A stretch of DNA of 64,000 nt from positions 186,001 through 250,000 of the forward strand of contig VIIQ02000574.1 in NCBI GenBank assembly GCA_007449985.2. Reading direction: 5' to 3'. Under the pieces are notes generated by a model. It saw only the letters and a list, made by a program, of their open reading frames with translations, was not told the DNA's origin and searched no databases. Positions 59,134 to 64,000 of this stretch are shown piece after piece. This stretch comes from Desmodesmus armatus. Taxonomy: Eukaryota > Chlorophyta > Chlorophyceae > Sphaeropleales > Scenedesmaceae. Numbering within the stretch: position 1 is the first letter of the stretch; each line of letters opens with the position of its first letter. Both the position numbers and the translations under genes were made by a program.

Positions 59134-60190
59134 GTGGTCGCATGGCTTGTGACATGGCCTGTCAAATGTAATGCATTGGCCACAAGCTTCTGTCCTGCAT
59201 TGTAGTAAGATCGCAGAGACGCTTCTGTCCTGCATATCTCTATTGCAAGGGTACACTATGAAGAAGAGCCCTCTCAGTTGCTGAACCAAGCTCAAACACT
59301 CCATCCTGTCAGTGTTTGAAAGCTGTACGTTGCGGACAGTAACTGCTAGGTCCAGTGCATGCCAGTAAGGCTGGTGCAAATGGCCATGTGCTGCTGTGTG
59401 CTTACTCATCTTGAAAATGGAAGTAGGCATTGATGTTCAAGCCACATAATATCCTCACAAACTGCTTGCACCTCAGCTTCTCAATTCACAGGTCAGCCAA
59501 GCCTGTTTACCTGTCACAATGCTGACAGGCGTGCTTCAACCCATGTGGTGCATCGAACATGCTGGCCCAACTTTCATACAGCACTGGCCAAGCAAAAGTC
59601 GTCCTGCAGTTTGCGGCATCAGCATTGAGAATTGCTGGAGCAGCCAAAGCCATTGATGCCCAGCACTAAGCAGCACATGGCTGCACAAAGCAAAAGGTGT
59701 GGACACCCTAGCACGGCTGCTTGACCTTGGGACCCAGCAATTGCAGCAGGACAGGGCAAAGAACCCCACCTGGTGCGGCAGCAAACCAAAACATATGTGT
59801 GTATGCCCAGCTACAATTGCTGTGGTACCAATCACCCATGATCAAGGCCATCAACAGATCGTACGTATACCAGCGGCGACGCTCTCAGGCAGGCTGACTC
59901 CTGTCCTCTAATTATACACTGCAACACAGTGACTGCATGCAACTTGCCAGCAGGTCCAACGCACTGCCGCTACGCAACTATACCAAACACAACAGCTGGC
60001 AAGCACAACCTGGCTCCTGTACAAATCCGGCCTGCCCCAACCACACAAGGCCCTCAACCTGCGCGAAGTGCATACAGCACCCCAACCTGCCTGCTGCTGC
60101 ACTGCTTCACCTGCACCGGACCAGCCCTCCCTACTCAAATCGGACCAGCCCTCCCTACTCACAACACCTCCCCCAAACTGTAGCAGCTAG

Positions 60191-62927
60191 CTAGCGCGTG
60201 TCACGTGCGCCTGCATCGCCCATGTTGAGCAGGTGCTTCAGGAGCTTGCTGTACTTGGGCTCCCCCTTGGTGTACATTCGCATCCACAGCATCTCCTCCA
60301 TGTCGCTGCCCTCCAGGTCCTGCACCAGCTCCCGCATCTCCCTGATGCTGATGGGCCCCTTCTCAACCTTCGCAGCAGGCTTCCAGTACCACTCCGCTGA
60401 AAACTCCTGCAGGCAGGAAGCCTGCCCCGCACCCGCACCCGCAGCCCCGCCACGCGCAGCAGCAGCTGGCGGCTTGCGCCCCGCACCCCCAGCCCCTGCT
60501 GGGCTGTTGCTGGCCGGTGCTGCTGCTGCTGCTGCGTTCCTGCTGCCCTTGCCGCCCACCCAGGCAGCACCCCCATGGTCCCCTTCATCACTGCCCGGTG
60601 CCCAACGGTCAGTGCCGCCCTCACCACCAGCTGCTGCTGCTGCTGCATCCCCATTCCGGTCATCCCGAGGGCTGTCGCCAGCAGGCCAGCTGATGCGGCC
60701 ACGCAGCCGCTCAGGCAGGGCATCAGCACCACGGCCCCCATCACCAGGTGAGGGGCTGGCAGAGCGCCGCTTCTTGCTGCCTTCTGCAGCTGCAGCCTTG
60801 CCCTCCCTGCCGCCCTTCTCCTCCTTGACAACTACTGCCTTGGCCTCACTGCCCTCCCCACCCCTCTGCTTGCCGCTTGCACCAGCCGCACCAGCAGCAG
60901 CACCCTTGGTTGAGACATCCACAGCCTTAGCCCCCTCCTTCTCCCGCTTGCGCGCCAGCTCCCGCTCTGCTGCATTCAGCACGCGCCGCCCACCCCCGCT
61001 GCCTGGACTGGCAGCACCTGACCCCGCCCTGCCCAGGCTCTGCGCTGCCGTGGCTGCTGCAATGGCTGCTGCAGCAGAGCCTGGCTCAACCCTGGACTTC
61101 TTTGCTGCCCTCTCCTCACGCTCCTCACCCTCAGCCCTGCCCTCCTTGGCCCCTGCTGCCGCTGGTGTGGCCACAACGCTGCGCAGCCGGTCTTGCTTGC
61201 TGGCCTCTGCTCAGCAGGCTTCTGCTCAGCTGCACCGCCCCCACTGCGGGACCCTGGGACATCCACCATCACATACTCCCCACCTCCCACATCACCCATG
61301 CGACCGGGGCTGGCGCTGCGCGATGCTGGCCTCAACCCCACCACTGCTCCCGCCGCTGTCCCCGCCGCTGCTGCTGCCACTGCCTGTGCGCCCTCCCCGT
61401 TCCCCAACGGGGCCTTGTTGGCGCCCGTGACCTTGACAGGAGGGGAGCGGCCCCCGCTGTCCCGCCTCTCCAGGCGGTCCCTGTCCCGCTCCGCGTCCCT
61501 CTTCTTCTTCTCCTGCACCCTCTTGCCCGCCCTGCCTGGCCCACCCCGCTTCTTCTTCTTGCTGCTGCTGCCGGGGAGGTCACCCAGCAAGCCCATTGGC
61601 CCCAGGCCCCCGGGTCCCGACCCTGCACGCCGCAGGGCATCTGCCGGGTGCATCATGGGTGGGCCAGGCGGCATCATGCCCATAGGAGGCGGGGGCAGCG
61701 CGCTGCGTGACCCTGGGGGCGGGATGCGGCGCCGCGTGACCTCAGAGGTGATGGAGCCACGTGGGGGCATCATGCCACCACGCGGGGGGGACATGCCCCG
61801 CCTGCTGCCAGGGGGCCCAAAGGGAGGGCCAAAGGGCGGGGGGCCGCGCCTGCAAGGAGGGCACATCATGCAGCAGGAGCAGCCGTCAGGCGACTAAGTT
61901 GGCAGACAGCAGCGGCACCCTGTGTTGCATGACGCACTTGTATGAACCAATCAGCATGGTTGTCTGGAGTACCTGAGCAAACATTCATCCCTAGAGGTGC
62001 ATATGTGCAAAACTAGGTGAAGCATAGAGCAGCTGTGCCAAGGCTTCAGCATTAGCACTCACATGCCAGGAGGTGGTCCGCGAGGGTCCCTGAAATCTGG
62101 TGGGCCCCGCATGTGGGGCGGCAGTGGACCACGAGGGTCCCCCCGTGGGCCCATGCCAGGGGGGCCAGGGAAGCCAGGCGGGGGAGGCAGGTGCCTGTCG
62201 TAGGGGTCCATAAAGCGATCAGGGGGCCCCATGCCGGGAGGGAAGCTGCCCCTCCTGGGAGGAGACAGCCGCTTGCCGGTGCGCCACCCTGGCGACCTGT
62301 CCCGCGCGGGAGCACCCCTCAGCCCAGGAGAGCGCCGGCGTGCGTCGCTAGCACGTGCGTCAGCACGCTCGCGGCTGCGGCTGCGGGTGCGCCCGGTGCG
62401 TACACCATTGCTTGCACCCCTGCTGGTGCGGCGGGGGCTGGCGCTGGCGCTGCGGCTCCTGCTCCTGCTGCGGCTGCGTGCGCGGCCCTTGCTGCGGCTC
62501 CTGGACCTGCTAGCACTGCGGCTGCGGCTGGCGGAGCGCTGACTGCGGCTGCGACTCCTGCTGCGGCTGCGGCTGCGGTCGCTGCCTGCTGAGTAGGAGC
62601 GTGAGGCTGACCGGGACCTTGAACTGTAGCTCCGGCCGCGCTGGCCACCACCGGTTGAGCGCGAGCGTGAGCGGGACCGGGACCGAGAGCGAGACGACAC
62701 GTCCCTGCAGGTTGTGGGCAAAAAGGCAACAGCAGATCTGGAGTCAGCACCGCAAAGTGCTGCTTAGTGTTATACCAACTTGTGATGTACCAACATGGGT
62801 CTAGCTAGGCAGCAGGTGCGGATGCTGGAGCAGCCCTAAAGAATAGAACCTGAGCAGCCCTAATGTGTTAACAAAGCCTCACCTGCTGTTGGACCGTTCA
62901 GAGCTTCTCTGGCTGCCACTTCGACCA
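60191..62927 (-). CDS. RS-rich (Arg/Ser) protein, 5' end unresolved
   Basis: Likely a nuclear RNA-processing protein. Exons in transcript order: 62883-62927, 62063-62704, 61284-61849, 60191-61206; stop TAG at 60191-60193. The first exon seen (GRSGSQRSSERSNSR) continues in phase into a long RS domain rich in SRSRSRS and SASRSRS. A Pro/Gly/Met/Arg-rich region follows (PPPPGFPGPPGMGPRG, MPPRG), then a Lys/Arg-rich region (KKKKRGGPGRAGKR) and Ala/Gly-rich tracts. A conserved-looking C-terminus follows (GPISIREMRELVQDLEGSD, EPKYSKLLKHLLNMGDAG). RS domains bind other splicing factors and RNA. No RRM was seen. The 77-nt intron 61207-61283 is inferred because the two open frames do not otherwise join. 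The initiating exon was not found and may lie past the window end. Confidence 0.62.
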
Positions 62928-64000
62928 CTGCATGCAGGAGACACAGCACAACAAACAGCCGCGGTATCTGTGAGTGTGCAGCCCAACAATATGCCGGCAG
63001 AAAGTGTGACTGCAGCCAACACGCTGTGCCAAACGACAGCCGCCACCCACAACCCACAAGCCAATCCCCATGATAACGTTCCAGACCTTCTGTGTGGGTC
63101 TGCACCCAGGGTGCAAACCTGGGGCAGGCAGAGGTGTAAAGTCATCTACCGCGCTGCGGGTTCAACTGCTGTACAGCATGCTGTGATGCTGCTGGGCTGC
63201 ATTGAGGCAGCTGCAGCCTGTGGAGGCAGCAGCCAGCCTCAACATGCGAGCCTTCATGTGCACCGATAAGCTGCTCCATAGCTGCTGCACAGCTTGCGCA
63301 TGCGCGTACAGCACCAGTCGCATTGGCTGCAGCACTGGCCGCGACCGCCACAGGGCCGCCGGCACACGAGTGCAAGCACAAGCTGTGGCCGCGCAGCGCT
63401 GAGATATTGCAGCCCCTAGTCACGCCCCTGCCCTCAAGGCAACAGTGTGCTTGCCGTGTCCCTGGACACCCCATGAGCTGCAGGGTGACTGCCCCTCTAT
63501 GCTGTGCTGTGCAGGACTTTGTGACTACCCTCTGTCCCTTGTGTGAGACACTGAGCCCCAGGTTCCCCCGTGACCGTCACGATATGTGACTACCCTCTGC
63601 AGGCCCTTTTGTGTGTCGCAAATAAGCTGCACCCACTGCATGCACGGCTTTGAATGCAAGCCAGCCGCAGAGCTGCTGAAAATAGCTGTCTTCCCAGTTT
63701 TGACAGCAGCGCTGCCAAACAACCCAGCTGTGTGCCCAGCAAGGCTGTCCCCACAGCTGCAGCCCTGCAGGTGTGCAATTGCCTGCCAAGCTGCATCAAC
63801 CCCTGCTCAAGCTGGCGTCACTTGCTGGCATGCAGTCGCGGCAGCATGGTGGGCTGCTGCATCACCCGCATGCCCGCCCAGACGGCTGCAGCTGAGCCCG
63901 CAGCATGCTGCAACTTGCAGCAGCGGGGGATGAAAGCAGCACCAGCTGCTGGTTAAACACCCGTGCACTGCTTGCTGAAAGCTGCTGCTTGGGGCCATAC
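62928..64000. other. Right-end stretch, upstream of the RS-rich gene
   Basis: About 1.07 kb with no recognised exon. It probably contains introns and any 5' exons of the minus-strand RS-rich gene. Several modest open frames on both strands have no RS character. Confidence 0.4.

Larger units (their letters stand above)
56207..60190. other. Long non-coding stretch between convergent genes
   Basis: About 4 kb between the convergent stops of the F-box gene and the RS-rich gene. No coding exon was recognised on either strand. It contains a (GT)n/poly-G tract near 57411-57434, a GA-rich tract at about 57350-57370 and the tandem repeat at 58608-59133. Much of it may be 3' UTR. A TGTAA motif, the usual chlorophyte polyadenylation signal, occurs near 58146. 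Confidence 0.5.

Noticed and set aside
60198..61430. 410-codon plus-strand frame opposite the RS-rich gene
   Set aside because: It is the antisense shadow of GC-rich coding sequence; the minus-strand reading has RS and Lys/Arg domains and a coherent C-terminus.

Overview
The window is nuclear DNA of a flagellated green alga. It is intron-dense, with GT-AG introns of about 75-500 nt and acceptors that are very often CTGCAG. It is CAG/CTG-rich, so exons carry many poly-Gln and poly-Ala tracts. The gene set is eukaryotic, including an intraflagellar-transport gene, a plant-type ACT-repeat protein and a PPR protein. This style fits Chlorophyceae (volvocalean or Haematococcus-like). The species is an inference. 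No prokaryotic operons, CRISPR arrays, rRNA, tRNA or intact transposons were seen.

Layout, left to right. 429-5100 (+) is the 3' part of a COPII coat SEC24 gene. 5645-10995 (+) is a 1007-aa protein joining PPR repeats, a degenerate SMR domain and two cyclin folds. 10996-16531 is a long gene-poor stretch with one doubtful minus-strand exon (15025-15759). 16532-28549 (-) is a 21-exon USP48/UBP26-type deubiquitinase (about 1900 aa). 29378-31230 (-) is an acyltransferase-3 family membrane protein. 32896-40279 (-) is a 16-exon ACT-repeat (ACR) protein. 40665-48960 (-) is a 21-exon IFT139/TTC21B gene with one clear apparent frameshift and one possible one. 49610-52320 (+) is a 773-aa protein I do not recognise, divergent from IFT139. 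53246-56206 (+) is an F-box/leucine-rich-repeat protein. 56207-60190 is a non-coding stretch with a four-copy tandem repeat of about 131 bp. 60191-62927 (-) is an RS-rich protein whose 5' end is not resolved.

The genes look like an ordinary eukaryotic neighbourhood of independently transcribed genes (vesicle coat, deubiquitination, amino-acid sensing, cilium, F-box, RNA processing), not a pathway cluster. Gene models were built by reading exons by eye and checking that every splice phase closes. The SEC24, PPR-cyclin, deubiquitinase, ACR, unknown-protein and F-box models close exactly. The RS-protein model closes with one inferred 77-nt intron. IFT139 needs at least one single-base correction.

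Most interesting items: the PPR-SMR-cyclin fusion; two intronic near-perfect foldback hairpins (8557-8700 and 38644-38767) that could be small-RNA precursors or MITE remnants; a triplicated exon start with an in-frame alternative acceptor in the PPR gene; and a large low-complexity insertion inside the deubiquitinase catalytic domain.
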